This document shows, one piece after another, positions 1-8,674 of a stretch of DNA of 64,000 bases. Below the pieces are notes generated by a model, which was given only the letters and a program-made list of their open reading frames with translations, had not been told where the DNA came from and searched no databases. The position numbers and the translations under genes were made by a program. The first letter of the stretch is position 1, and every line of letters begins with the position of its first letter. Origin of the DNA: JAJTFW01 sp046330075 (GTDB taxonomy: Bacteria > Bacteroidota > Bacteroidia > AKYH767-A > OLB10); assembly GCA_046330075.1 (NCBI GenBank), contig JAXLTL010000003.1, positions 124,001 to 188,000 of the forward strand, written 5' to 3'.

Positions 1-240
1 GCGTTGGGATTAATCCTTATTGGATTGATCTGTTCTCCCAAAACTGAAAAAACAATGAAAACGGCCGGATGGCTGATAGTCGCCGGAATTTGTTGTTTCA
101 GTGGTTCCTTGTATTTGCTTTCATTGCGCAATGTATTGCCATTCAGTGTAATGTGGGTGTGGCCAATAACTCCGATTGGTGGCGTATTGTTCATTCTGGG
201 TTGGCTGCGCGTGTTTATTCCCGGCAAAACGGACAACTGA
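1..240 (+). CDS. DUF423 family membrane protein (C-terminal part)
   Basis: Only the last ~79 codons are present; the reading frame is open to the left edge, so the true start lies outside. The visible part has two hydrophobic segments and the stretch FSGSLYLLSL followed by ITPIGG..FILGW, which is the hallmark C-terminal half of DUF423 (YwdK/YgdD-like) small inner-membrane proteins. These usually have about 110-130 residues and four membrane helices, so roughly the last two helices are seen. The function of the family is not established. It is followed 48 bp later by a lipoprotein gene on the same strand, with no terminator visible between them. Confidence 0.75.
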   Translation, partial: ALGLILIGLICSPKTEKTMKTAGWLIVAGICCFSGSLYLLSLRNVLPFSVMWVWPITPIGGVLFILGWLRVFIPGKTDN

Positions 241-288
241 TTATTGATTGGTTCCGCAATAAAAAAATAAATCCTACTTTAGGGCATT

Positions 289-780
289 ATGCTAAAATCC
301 ATTCCCGTGCTGTTATTGGCAGCAACGATCACTGTCTCATCGTGCAAAACCGGTAAAAAATCCGGTGCAGAAACTACTTCAACCGCGGCATCTGCACCTG
401 CACCCGCGTCTTCATCTAACGAAACATCACCCACGGCCATGCCTCAAACCGAAACCAAGTCACTGACCCGGGAAGAAGCCAAGCTGGCGCCTGAAACATT
501 CCGGCTGGTGGTGACCTTTATTTCGATCGGGGCTGGTACTGATCCTGCTGCAAAGGAAATGCTGGACCGGTATATTGCTGATTATAAGATACGTACTGGG
601 AAATTACCCGTTTATGTAATGATCCCCTGGGGACGTGAAGGGGAGGTGGATTGTTGTTTCAACATGAATGAGCTAACCACCTCTGAACAAACTGATTTCA
701 TCAATGGATTGCGTAATTCGATGAAGAGCAGAGAATTAATACAAATCAATGAGAATGCGAGAAACCGCTTCCGACCTTGA
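289..780 (+). CDS. Hypothetical lipoprotein
   Basis: A 163-residue protein with a short hydrophobic N-terminus ending in a lipobox-like VSSC (Cys19), so signal peptidase II processing and lipid anchoring are likely. Residues ~20-60 form a low-complexity Ala/Ser/Thr/Pro linker, typical of a tether. The remaining ~100 residues form a small folded domain containing DCC near residue 123; I do not recognise the family. A TACTTTAG box lies six bases before the ATG. No function can be assigned. Confidence 0.6.
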   Translation: MLKSIPVLLLAATITVSSCKTGKKSGAETTSTAASAPAPASSSNETSPTAMPQTETKSLTREEAKLAPETFRLVVTFISIGAGTDPAAKEMLDRYIADYKIRTGKLPVYVMIPWGREGEVDCCFNMNELTTSEQTDFINGLRNSMKSRELIQINENARNRFRP

Positions 781-799
781 TACGTATCAGCCGTTTCTA

Positions 800-831
800 T
801 TGACTATCCACCATTATTTAACGTAAATTTG
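800..831 (+). promoter_or_regulatory. Bacteroidota-type promoter of pckA
   Basis: TTG at 800-802, a 21-bp spacer, and an exact TAnnTTTG box (TAAATTTG) at 824-831. This matches the known Bacteroidota housekeeping promoter form. The ATG of pckA is 18 bp downstream of the box. Confidence 0.6.
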
Positions 832-849
832 CGCCATTCTTAAAAGACT

Positions 850-2466
850 ATGAACGAATACGGATTAAAGAATCCCAATACCTCTATCGCGGATCTGGGA
901 TTGAAAAACGTCGCTACTGCACACTGGAATTTAACGCCTGCGGAGTTGGTTGAAGAAACCATTCTTCAGGGAATGGGAGAGCTCACCGATACCGGTGCGC
1001 TGGCCATTGACACCGGTGAATTTACCGGACGTTCGCCGAAAGACAAGTTTACCGTGATCGATGCTGAGACAGAGAACACGGTATGGTGGGGAGATATCAA
1101 TATCAAGTTCGATCCGGCGAAATTCGATCAGATGTTTACCCGTCTGAAAGCCTATCTCACTGGTCGTGAAGTGTACGTGCGCGATGCTTACGCCTGCGCA
1201 GATCAGCGGTACCGCCTCAACGTTAGAGTGGTGACTGAATATCCCTGGCAGAATCTCTTCGTGAATAACCTCTTCCTGCGCCCAACGCGCGAAGAAATCG
1301 AAACGATCACTCCTGACTGGACCATCATCAATGCTCCCGGCTTCCTGGCCGACCCTGCCATCGACGGAACACGTCAGCATAACTTCGCCATGATCAACTT
1401 TACGAAAAAGATGATTCTGATCGGCGGAACAGGTTATACGGGTGAAATTAAAAAAGGAATTTTCACGGTGCTCAATTACGTCTTACCACAGCACCGCAAT
1501 GTGCTGAGTATGCACTGCTCTGCCAATATCGGCAAGGATGGTGATACTGCACTGTTCTTCGGTCTTTCCGGTACTGGTAAAACCACCCTGAGCGCTGACC
1601 CGAACCGCGGACTCATTGGCGACGATGAACACGGCTGGAGTGACGATTCTGTATTCAACTTTGAAGGTGGTTGCTATGCAAAGTGCGTGAACCTCTCTGC
1701 AGAGAAAGAACCGCAGATTTATAACGCAATCCGTTTCGGTTCGCTTCTCGAGAATACCGAGTTCTACCCCGGAACTACCACTACTGATTACGATGATATC
1801 AGCAAAACGGAAAATACCCGTGTGGCCTATCCGATCAATTTTATCGACAACGCTGTTGAACCTTCAGTAGCTGCACCGCCCAAAAATATTTTCTTCCTTA
1901 CCTGTGATGCATTTGGAGTGCTTCCTCCGATCTCACGTCTGGATAATGCTCAGGCGATGTATCACTTTATCTCCGGTTATACCGCAAAAGTGGCAGGTAC
2001 TGAAATGGGAATTACTGAACCTACTACCACCTTCTCGGCCTGCTTTGGCAAAGCGTTTCTTCCGCTCCATCCGGCAAAATATGCTGAGTTGCTTGGTAAG
2101 AAACTGAAGGATAATCCGGATATCAAAGTCTGGCTGGTGAATACAGGATGGACCGGTGGTCCGCATGGTGTTGGCTCACGCATGAAGTTAAGTTATACGC
2201 GTGCGATGATCACAGCTGCGCTGAACGGCGAGTTTAACAACGTTAAGTTCGAAGAGCTTCCAATCTTCCGACTTCAGATGCCTACTTCCTGCACCGGTGT
2301 TCCTGCGGAAATCCTTAATCCCCGTAATACCTGGGCCGATAAAGCAGCATTCGACCAGACTGCGCTCGATCTCGCAACTAAATTCGTGAAGAATTTTGCG
2401 CAGTATGCTGATGGTGCATCTACAGAGATTCTTTCAGCTGCTCCTTCAGTTCCTGAAATCGCATAA
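850..2466 (+). CDS. pckA: Phosphoenolpyruvate carboxykinase (ATP)
   Basis: A 538-residue protein of full family length. It converts oxaloacetate plus ATP to phosphoenolpyruvate, CO2 and ADP, the entry step of gluconeogenesis, in the cytoplasm. Diagnostic sequences are the early GRSPKDKF segment, the kinase-1a P-loop GLSGTGKTTLSAD beginning near residue 238, and the kinase-2 motif IGDDEHGW that follows. It stands alone, with its own promoter and terminator. The ATP-dependent form (rather than GTP) is indicated by overall similarity to the bacterial PckA family. Confidence 0.97.
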   Translation: MNEYGLKNPNTSIADLGLKNVATAHWNLTPAELVEETILQGMGELTDTGALAIDTGEFTGRSPKDKFTVIDAETENTVWWGDINIKFDPAKFDQMFTRLKAYLTGREVYVRDAYACADQRYRLNVRVVTEYPWQNLFVNNLFLRPTREEIETITPDWTIINAPGFLADPAIDGTRQHNFAMINFTKKMILIGGTGYTGEIKKGIFTVLNYVLPQHRNVLSMHCSANIGKDGDTALFFGLSGTGKTTLSADPNRGLIGDDEHGWSDDSVFNFEGGCYAKCVNLSAEKEPQIYNAIRFGSLLENTEFYPGTTTTDYDDISKTENTRVAYPINFIDNAVEPSVAAPPKNIFFLTCDAFGVLPPISRLDNAQAMYHFISGYTAKVAGTEMGITEPTTTFSACFGKAFLPLHPAKYAELLGKKLKDNPDIKVWLVNTGWTGGPHGVGSRMKLSYTRAMITAALNGEFNNVKFEELPIFRLQMPTSCTGVPAEILNPRNTWADKAAFDQTALDLATKFVKNFAQYADGASTEILSAAPSVPEIA

Positions 2467-2485
2467 CTTGATTCGGTTATAAAAG

Positions 2486-2517
2486 ATAAGGCTGTCAGCA
2501 ATGGCAGCCTTATTCAT
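2486..2517 (+). terminator. Rho-independent terminator of pckA
   Basis: A 12-bp stem (2486-2497 with 2502-2513, one G-U pair) closing a GCAA tetraloop, shortly after the pckA stop codon and before rsmE. The T-run is weak. Confidence 0.65.
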
Positions 2518-2532
2518 TTCTATCTTTAGCCC

Positions 2533-3222
2533 ATGCATTTGTTTTACCAGCCGGATATCCAGCCCATCTCGCAATTGTCGGAAGAAGAAGGGCACCATGC
2601 CTTCCATGTGCTTCGCCTGAGGGAAGGTGACGAAATCGGCTTGTTGGATGGAATGGGGAAGAAAGCGGTTGCAAGAATCGTTGCGATCAGCAAGAAAGGG
2701 GTGAGTGCGGAAGTGGTGGAAGAGATACTAACGCCTATGCCTGTCCGCCATTTGCAGCTGGCGATTGCACCCGTAAAAAACATGGACCGGTTTGAATGGA
2801 TGGTGGAAAAGGCTACGGAAATAGGTGTCGGAATGATTACGCCGGTCATCTGTCGCCGCTCTGAACGAAAAGATCTTAAAACAGAACGTTTGCGTAAACT
2901 GATCATTTCTGCTTCCAAACAGTCGCAGCGTACCTGGTTCCCTTTATTGGAGGATGCAATTTCACTCTCTTCATTTTTGGAACGGCCGTTGACCGGTGAC
3001 GGATACATCGCGCATTGTATGGATGGAGAAAAGTCAGGGGTGTCGATCCTCCGGCAGTCGAAACAGGCCACAGTGCTCGTAGGACCGGAAGGCGACTTTG
3101 ATCCGGAGGAAGTTCAGATGGCACTCTCCTGTGGCTTCCAGCCGATCACACTCGGTGATACCCGATTGCGGACCGAAACCGCAGGCCTGGTGGCGGTTTC
3201 CCTGTTCTGTGTGAACGCCTGA
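2533..3222 (+). CDS. rsmE: 16S rRNA (uracil(1498)-N3)-methyltransferase
   Basis: A 229-residue SPOUT-class methyltransferase that adds a methyl group to N3 of U1498 in helix 44 of 16S rRNA using S-adenosylmethionine. Visible family features are the N-terminal PUA-like part with HHAFHVLRLREGD, the central QLAIAPVKNMDRFEWMVEKA segment, the SERK region, and the C-terminal knot motif VGPEGDF ... ITLGDTRLRTETA that binds the cofactor. Length is normal for the family. A TATCTTTA box sits four bases before the ATG, and no Shine-Dalgarno sequence is seen. Confidence 0.95.
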   Translation: MHLFYQPDIQPISQLSEEEGHHAFHVLRLREGDEIGLLDGMGKKAVARIVAISKKGVSAEVVEEILTPMPVRHLQLAIAPVKNMDRFEWMVEKATEIGVGMITPVICRRSERKDLKTERLRKLIISASKQSQRTWFPLLEDAISLSSFLERPLTGDGYIAHCMDGEKSGVSILRQSKQATVLVGPEGDFDPEEVQMALSCGFQPITLGDTRLRTETAGLVAVSLFCVNA

Positions 3223-3264
3223 TGAAATACAATCGCCTGACATCCGTTATTCATTAACTTTGTA

Positions 3265-3927
3265 ATGATGAAACGTCGCATCTTCGCCCTCCTGATCCTT
3301 ATACTGGCCTCCTCCTTCACCCCGGCAGGTCCAAGTATGAAAATTGCTTTGTTAAAATACAGTGGCGGGGGCGACTGGTACGCCAATCTGGATACCTCAC
3401 TCAAAAACCTGATCGACTTTTGTAATAAGCAGTTGAATACAACCATCGCTCCGGAGCAAGCAATTGTGGAGGTAGGTAGTCCTGAGATTTTCAATTACCC
3501 GTTTGTTCACATGACCGGCCATGGAAATGTGGTGTTTAATGCTCAGGAAGCACAGAACCTGCGCAATTATCTCACCGGAGGTGGATTTCTTCATATCTCC
3601 GATAATTATGGGATGGATAAGTTTATCCGCGCCCAGATGAAAGCCGTATTTCCTGAACTCGATTTTGTGGAACTACCTTACAGTCATCCTGTTTATCATC
3701 AGAAATTTGAGTTCCCCAATGGTTTGCCCAAAATCCATGAACACGACGGGAAACAGCCACAGGGGTTTGGCCTTATTTACGATGGCCGTCTTGTCTGCTT
3801 CTATGATGTTGAATGTGATCTTGGAGATGGATGGGAAGATTATGAGGTGCATAAAGACTCTCCGGAAGCTCATCAGAAAGCATTGCGAATGGGAGCTAAC
3901 CTCATCAGTTATGCTTTTATGAATTGA
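3265..3927 (+). CDS. DUF4159 domain-containing exported protein
   Basis: A 220-residue protein with an N-terminal signal peptide (about residues 1-22, ending near FTPAGP). The rest fits DUF4159: KIALLKYSGGGDWY at the start of the domain, VHMTGHGN, then GGGFLHISDNYGMD. The fold is thought to be a glutamine-amidotransferase-like flavodoxin type, but no enzymatic role is established. Two adjacent ATG codons are possible starts. An exact TAACTTTG box (3255-3262) lies 2 bp from the first and 5 bp from the second; the second (3268) fits the spacing seen elsewhere in this window. Confidence 0.85.
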   Translation: MMKRRIFALLILILASSFTPAGPSMKIALLKYSGGGDWYANLDTSLKNLIDFCNKQLNTTIAPEQAIVEVGSPEIFNYPFVHMTGHGNVVFNAQEAQNLRNYLTGGGFLHISDNYGMDKFIRAQMKAVFPELDFVELPYSHPVYHQKFEFPNGLPKIHEHDGKQPQGFGLIYDGRLVCFYDVECDLGDGWEDYEVHKDSPEAHQKALRMGANLISYAFMN

Positions 3928-3932
3928 TTTAT

Positions 3933-3940
3933 TACCTTTG
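3933..3940 (+). promoter_or_regulatory. TAnnTTTG box four bases before the start codon
   Basis: Exact TACCTTTG. Its spacing to the ATG at 3945 places the expected transcription start at or next to the start codon, implying a leaderless mRNA for the metal-uptake locus. Confidence 0.5.
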
Positions 3941-3944
3941 ATCA

Positions 3945-4277
3945 ATGCGCCAACTGCGTTTACCTGCTGCTCTGCTCTTCCTGCTGCTCTGCCTGCAGGT
4001 GGTTATTCCTGCGCAGCTATGGCATGAACTCAGCAATCACAAGGATACCCATGAATGCGATGCTCCGGGCGCGCTCTCTTCAGTATCAGAGTTGCATACG
4101 CACTGCTTAGTGCTCGAATTAACATTGCCGGGCATGCTGAACGAGGATCAGCATTTTGTTTTTAATCCGTTAGATGTAGCGTTTTCTTATTTCATTTTGG
4201 CAGTGCCGTCAACGGTATGGCTTCCATTATCACTTCCTGCTGAGCGCGGTCCACCGTCACTCGTTTTGTATTGCTGA
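3945..4277 (+). CDS. Small His/Cys-rich exported protein preceding a TonB receptor
   Basis: A 110-residue protein with an N-terminal hydrophobic segment (residues ~5-24) that looks like a signal peptide or anchor. It is followed by a His/Cys cluster: HELSNHKDTHECD and, about 17 residues later, HTHCLV. A second hydrophobic stretch occurs near residues 80-95. No known domain is recognised. It lies 54 bp upstream of a TonB-dependent receptor whose own C-terminus is His-rich. Small His-rich proteins in front of such receptors are common in Bacteroidota metal-uptake loci, so metal binding or sensing in the periplasm is an inference. Confidence 0.6.
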   Translation: MRQLRLPAALLFLLLCLQVVIPAQLWHELSNHKDTHECDAPGALSSVSELHTHCLVLELTLPGMLNEDQHFVFNPLDVAFSYFILAVPSTVWLPLSLPAERGPPSLVLYC

Positions 4278-4331
4278 TTAATTCAGGCATTGCAGGAAGT
4301 AATGCCATTATCTTATTTAATAATTTATCAC

Positions 4332-6680
4332 ATGAGGCATTTGTTGCCCCTGTGTCTGTTTTGCTGGCTGTCGCTGGCGGCAACAGCACAGGATCATTGT
4401 CATTTGTCTGCGCAGCTCACCGTACTGGATCCGGATGGAGCAACTGTCCCTGCAGCAGTGGTGGAGGTGCTTGAATCTGGCAAAATGTTCCAGACGGATA
4501 TCAATGGCCGTTTGACACTGGACAGCCTGTGCGATCGTACGTATTCGTTAAAGGTCCTTGCAGTAGGGTATGAAGTACGGAAGATGGAGGTGCGCGGCGG
4601 AGAAAGAAAGAACATCAGGTTGCAGACAGGAAGCAGAAACCTCACCGAAGCTGAAGTCGTGGCAAAACGCATAGAGGCCGAATCAACAGTAAAGGCAGAT
4701 ACGTTAACGATGGAGCAGATGGAGCGTTCGAAAGGTCAAACGTTAACCGATTATCTGAAGAATGTCGCCGGTGTTACATCCATGCAAACCGGTGCATCGG
4801 TGATGAAACCGGTTATTCACGGTATGCATAGCCAGCGAGTATTGATCATGAATGCCGGGGTGCGGCAGGAAGGACAGCAATGGGGAAGTGAGCATGCTCC
4901 GGAAGTAGATCCGTTTATTGCACAAAAACTAACAGTGGTCAAAGGCACTTCTGCGATACGCTATGGTGCTGATGCCATTGGTGGTGTGATCATCGTAGAA
5001 CCGCGGGAGTTGCCACATGAACCTGGCATCAATGCAGAGGTTAATCTGGTAGGTATGTCGAATGGCAGAGCCGGCGTCGCATCCGGACTCATTGAACAAC
5101 ATCTGGGTAAATTCCATGATATCTGCTGGCGGATTCAGGGGACAGCCCGGAAATCCGGTAACATCTCTACCCCTGAAGTATATCTGCAGAACACCGGATT
5201 CGAAGAGTATAACTGGAGTGGGAGTGTGGGGCTGGATCGTGATCACTGGGGCATTGATATTTTCTATAGCCGGTTCTTTACCCGGCTGGGTATCTTCTCC
5301 GGCTCGCATATCGGTAACCTGAGTGATCTCCGCAGAATTATCGAGAGCGGAGAAACACTTACGGATGATCAGTTCAGCTACACCATCGGTAAACCCAGAC
5401 AGGAAGTGACGCACCAGCTGTTGTCGGTGAAAGCCTTTCTGCACCTGAATGGGGTAGGAATACTCCGGGCTCAATACGGCTATCAGTATAATCACCGCTT
5501 CGAATATGATCGTGATAAACCGTATAATGATTCGCTGGCGGCCTTGAATCGTCCGGAACTGGAACTCCGGTTGTATACTCATACCGCCGATCTGCTGCTG
5601 GAAACGAAAAATTTTCACGGCTACACATTCACTGCCGGTATATCAGCACTCCTACAGGATAATCAATATGGAGGAGCAAGGTTCTTCGTTCCGAATTATG
5701 TGTTGTATAACGGTGGTGCCTATGGGATAATCAGAAAGCGGCAGAACAGGTTTGAAACGGAAGCCGGATTCCGTTTCGATTACCGCTCAGAAACTGTATA
5801 CCGGAATGTAAACGGCGTTGTTGTGGAATCACCTTACTCGTTCCGGATTCCCAATGTTTCTGTCGGCAGCCTGTATAAAGCAGACAGCAGTCTTACCCTG
5901 CGGTTCAATGCAGGTACCGCACGGCGGGCGCCATCTATCAATGAGTGGTTCAGCAACGGACTCCACCATGGAACCGCTACGTTTGAATCCGGTGATCCTT
6001 CGCTGGGTGTTGAAAAAGCCATCAATGCCGCAGCCGGATTGCAATTCCAACATAAGCGGTTTTCGTTTGATGTATCCGTGTTCGGCATGCTTATAAATGA
6101 TTATATTTACCTTGTGCCTGATTCAGCAGAGGTATTGACGATCAGTGGTGCCTATCCGTCGTTCCGTTACAGACACGTAGACGCGATGTTTACCGGTACA
6201 GATATAACGTTCGACTGGGATATATGGAAGCATGTAAATCTGAAATCCAGAAACAGTCTGGTGTTTGCAAAAAACCGTACGGCAAACCGCTACCTCGAAC
6301 TGGTGCCTGCACCGCGATTTGATGAAATGATCTCGTATACATTTCGTTCTTCAGAACACTGGAAGGATCTAACGGCAGGCATTACCGTACTTCATGTAAT
6401 GAAACAATGGAGATACGAAGACGGCAGCGACTATGTTCCTCCTCCTGCCGCCTATACGCTCTTTGGCCTCGAATGGTCGGGGGTGTATGAATGGGGAGGG
6501 CAACAGATCAGGCTGGGATTGTCAGTAAGCAATCTCTTCAATACGAGGTACCGCGATTATCTGAACCGCCTCCGGTACTATTCTGACGAAGCCGGCACGA
6601 ATGTTATCCTGAGGGTAACAGTGCCGATGCGCTTCAAAACGGCGGCTCACACGCATCAACATTCAACGATCAAACCTTAA
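4332..6680 (+). CDS. TonB-dependent outer-membrane receptor, probably for a metal
   Basis: About 782 residues from the ATG at 4332, which begins a clear signal peptide ending in AATAQ; an upstream in-frame TTG at 4290 is less likely. Domain order: signal peptide, a carboxypeptidase-like regulatory beta-sandwich (about 30-110, with LTVLDPDGATVPAAVVEV), a plug domain (about 120-235, with LTDYLKNVAGVTSM, VLIMNAGVR and IRYGADAIGGVIIVE), then a 22-strand-type barrel ending in a typical aromatic-rich C-terminal strand. The C-terminus carries a HTHQH cluster. Together with the His/Cys-rich protein upstream and the lipoprotein downstream, this suggests uptake of a transition metal such as zinc or copper; the substrate is an inference. 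Confidence 0.88.
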   Translation: MRHLLPLCLFCWLSLAATAQDHCHLSAQLTVLDPDGATVPAAVVEVLESGKMFQTDINGRLTLDSLCDRTYSLKVLAVGYEVRKMEVRGGERKNIRLQTGSRNLTEAEVVAKRIEAESTVKADTLTMEQMERSKGQTLTDYLKNVAGVTSMQTGASVMKPVIHGMHSQRVLIMNAGVRQEGQQWGSEHAPEVDPFIAQKLTVVKGTSAIRYGADAIGGVIIVEPRELPHEPGINAEVNLVGMSNGRAGVASGLIEQHLGKFHDICWRIQGTARKSGNISTPEVYLQNTGFEEYNWSGSVGLDRDHWGIDIFYSRFFTRLGIFSGSHIGNLSDLRRIIESGETLTDDQFSYTIGKPRQEVTHQLLSVKAFLHLNGVGILRAQYGYQYNHRFEYDRDKPYNDSLAALNRPELELRLYTHTADLLLETKNFHGYTFTAGISALLQDNQYGGARFFVPNYVLYNGGAYGIIRKRQNRFETEAGFRFDYRSETVYRNVNGVVVESPYSFRIPNVSVGSLYKADSSLTLRFNAGTARRAPSINEWFSNGLHHGTATFESGDPSLGVEKAINAAAGLQFQHKRFSFDVSVFGMLINDYIYLVPDSAEVLTISGAYPSFRYRHVDAMFTGTDITFDWDIWKHVNLKSRNSLVFAKNRTANRYLELVPAPRFDEMISYTFRSSEHWKDLTAGITVLHVMKQWRYEDGSDYVPPPAAYTLFGLEWSGVYEWGGQQIRLGLSVSNLFNTRYRDYLNRLRYYSDEAGTNVILRVTVPMRFKTAAHTHQHSTIKP

Positions 6681-6689
6681 TAACCAAAT

Positions 6690-7248
6690 ATGAAAAAAAT
6701 ACTTCTTCAGTTATCAGCAATAGCACTCGTACTGTGCACCGTTTCTGCCTGTAAAAAAAGATAAAACAGAAGACCCCGCCCCTACCAATCAGGGGGAAGT
6801 AATTACAACCATGAAGCTCATCATTTCTGACGGATTTACAGCCCCTGATACAGTAACATTCTATGATCCTGACGGTGCCGGCGGAACCGCAGCTACCAAG
6901 GATTCAATCATTCTGGATAACTCCAACTTTTATGTAATGGAAGTATTGCTATTGAATGAAACTGCTTCTCCGGTTGACACCATTTCCAGTGAAGTGGAGG
7001 ACGAAGGTGTACAACATCAGTTTGTGTATTCCGCAACACCCGCTTCCGGATTCATGACCACCTCGCTGTATGATACTGATCTCAATGGGAATGCGCTCGG
7101 ATTATCCTGCAACCTGAACACCGGTAGTGCAGGTAAGGGGAGTTTCCGTGTTCAGCTAAGGCACTATAACTCTGAGGCAGATAAAATCAATCAAACCAAC
7201 AATTACTCCACCGATATCGATGTGACATTCGGTGTTCGTCTGAATTAA
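6690..7248 (+). pseudogene. Lipoprotein of TonB-receptor locus, interrupted by a one-base shift in an A7 run
   Basis: An ATG at 6690 starts a signal peptide with lipobox TVSAC, but the frame hits a stop at 6762 just after a run of seven A (6753-6759). If the run had six A, the frame would continue as CKKDKTEDPAP... straight into the long downstream frame (from about 6765 to 7248). The whole product would be a ~185-residue lipoprotein. The downstream part (GEVITTMKLIISDGF, then VYVME..LLLNETASPVD and EDEGVQHQFVY) resembles the Bacteroidota proteins often named type 1 periplasmic binding fold superfamily protein, which typically sit next to TonB receptors of this kind. It is either a sequencing or assembly error, a true null allele, or a phase-variable tract. 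Confidence 0.75.
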
Positions 7249-7267
7249 GGAATTAAACTGTCTGAAT

Positions 7268-7300
7268 ACCCCGCCGGCCGCTCTGCTGACGGGGTTTTTA
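7268..7300 (+). terminator. Rho-independent terminator after the metal-uptake locus
   Basis: Stem ACCCCG (7268-7273) with CGGGGT (7290-7295), a 16-base loop able to pair partly, then a T-rich tail. It follows the lipoprotein stop by about 20 bp. Confidence 0.55.
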
Positions 7301-7363
7301 TTTTCTTTCTGCAACGATTAAACCCTGTACTTCGTTTAACATCCAATCCGGGTTCCCGTAAAT

Positions 7364-8674
7364 ATGAAAAAACACATCTTTCTGCTCTTCCTTCTGCTTG
7401 CTTCGCGAGGCAGTATTGCACAGAACCTGTATTTCCCTCCATTGACCGGAAATGCCTGGGATACACTCTCGCCTCAGTCGCTGGGTTGGTGCGATCAGTA
7501 CCTTGATACACTGAATGCCTATCTTCAGATAAATAATACCAAAGCGTTTTTATTGCTGAAAGACGGCAAGATGGTGCATGAAAAATATTTCGGAACCTTT
7601 ACACGTGATAGTCTCTGGTATTGGGCATCAGCGGGTAAAACGCTGACATCTTTTGCCGTTGGAATGGCTCAGCAGGAAGGCTTCTTGAACATTACCGATA
7701 CAACATCCGATTATATCGGAACCGGCTGGACGAACTGCACCCCGCAGCAGGAAGAGAAAATTACCATCCGTCATCAGCTGACGATGACCACCGGACTCGA
7801 TGACGGTGTTGCCGATAATCATTGCACGCTCGATACCTGTATGGTATATCTGGCGGATGCCGGCACACGCTGGGCATATCACAATGCTCCTTACACTATG
7901 CTCGATTCAGTGATCGAGTCAGCAACCGGAATGAACCTCAACAGTTATCTGACCACCCGTCTTAAAATTCCAACCGGGATGGATGGTTTGTTTTTTATGG
8001 TAGACTATGACAATGTTTTTTTCAGCCGACCCCGCAGCATGGCCCGTTTTGGTTTGATGATATTAAACCATGGCAACTGGAACGGCACGCAAATCATGAC
8101 CGATACAACGTATTTCCATGATATGATTAACACCTCACAACAGCTGAATAAAAGTTATGGTTATTTATGGTGGCTGAACGGGAAATCATCTTTCATGGTG
8201 CCGGGTTTTCAGTTTGTAATTCCGGGATATTTAAACCCGAATGGTCCATCTGACCTGATTATGGCACTCGGTAAAAACGGACAGATGCTGAATATCGTTC
8301 CGTCTCAAAATCTGATTTATGTACGTATGGGAGATGCTCCCGGAGCCGGAGATGTTCCGATCACTTTTAACGACTCCATCTGGTCAATTCTGAATCAGCT
8401 GATGTGTTCAACTTCATCGGTTCAGGAGCTCCAGCTGTTGGTTAACGTACGATTGCATCCGAATCCGGCTGCTGAAAATGTGAAAATTTCGGATATCCCC
8501 TCCGGTTGTACAGTTGCATTGACGGATATCACAGCGAAGGAGATCTTCACAACACGTTCGTCGGGCGGAGAGATGGAGATATCCACTGCAGGGGTACCTT
8601 CCGGACTATATTTTTTGCGCATTCAGCTTCCGCATGGTGAACAGACGGTCAGAAAACTGATAGTAGCCCACTAA
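7364..8674 (+). CDS. Secreted serine hydrolase (class C beta-lactamase family) with T9SS sorting domain
   Basis: A 436-residue protein. A signal peptide (1-20, ending SIAQ) is followed by a beta-lactamase/DD-peptidase-type domain (about 45-345) with the catalytic SxxK motif at Ser89-Ala-Gly-Lys92 and the YxN motif at Tyr172-His-Asn174. The last ~80 residues form a type A T9SS sorting domain (starting near HPNPAAENV, with SGLYFLRI and ending RKLIVAH). It is expected to cross the outer membrane through T9SS and be attached to the cell surface or released. Possible activities are esterase, peptidase or amidase; the family alone does not decide. Its stop overlaps that of the convergent gene by three bases. 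Confidence 0.88.
   Translation: MKKHIFLLFLLLASRGSIAQNLYFPPLTGNAWDTLSPQSLGWCDQYLDTLNAYLQINNTKAFLLLKDGKMVHEKYFGTFTRDSLWYWASAGKTLTSFAVGMAQQEGFLNITDTTSDYIGTGWTNCTPQQEEKITIRHQLTMTTGLDDGVADNHCTLDTCMVYLADAGTRWAYHNAPYTMLDSVIESATGMNLNSYLTTRLKIPTGMDGLFFMVDYDNVFFSRPRSMARFGLMILNHGNWNGTQIMTDTTYFHDMINTSQQLNKSYGYLWWLNGKSSFMVPGFQFVIPGYLNPNGPSDLIMALGKNGQMLNIVPSQNLIYVRMGDAPGAGDVPITFNDSIWSILNQLMCSTSSVQELQLLVNVRLHPNPAAENVKISDIPSGCTVALTDITAKEIFTTRSSGGEMEISTAGVPSGLYFLRIQLPHGEQTVRKLIVAH

Noticed and set aside
2544..3071. A 175-codon minus-strand frame over rsmE
   Set aside because: Shadow of a clearly recognised gene; composition (Ser, Ile, Arg-rich) is not protein-like for this genome.
6753..6764. Programmed ribosomal frameshifting at the A7 run
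   Set aside because: There is no downstream stimulatory structure evident and the product would be just a normal lipoprotein; error, mutation or phase variation is more economical.
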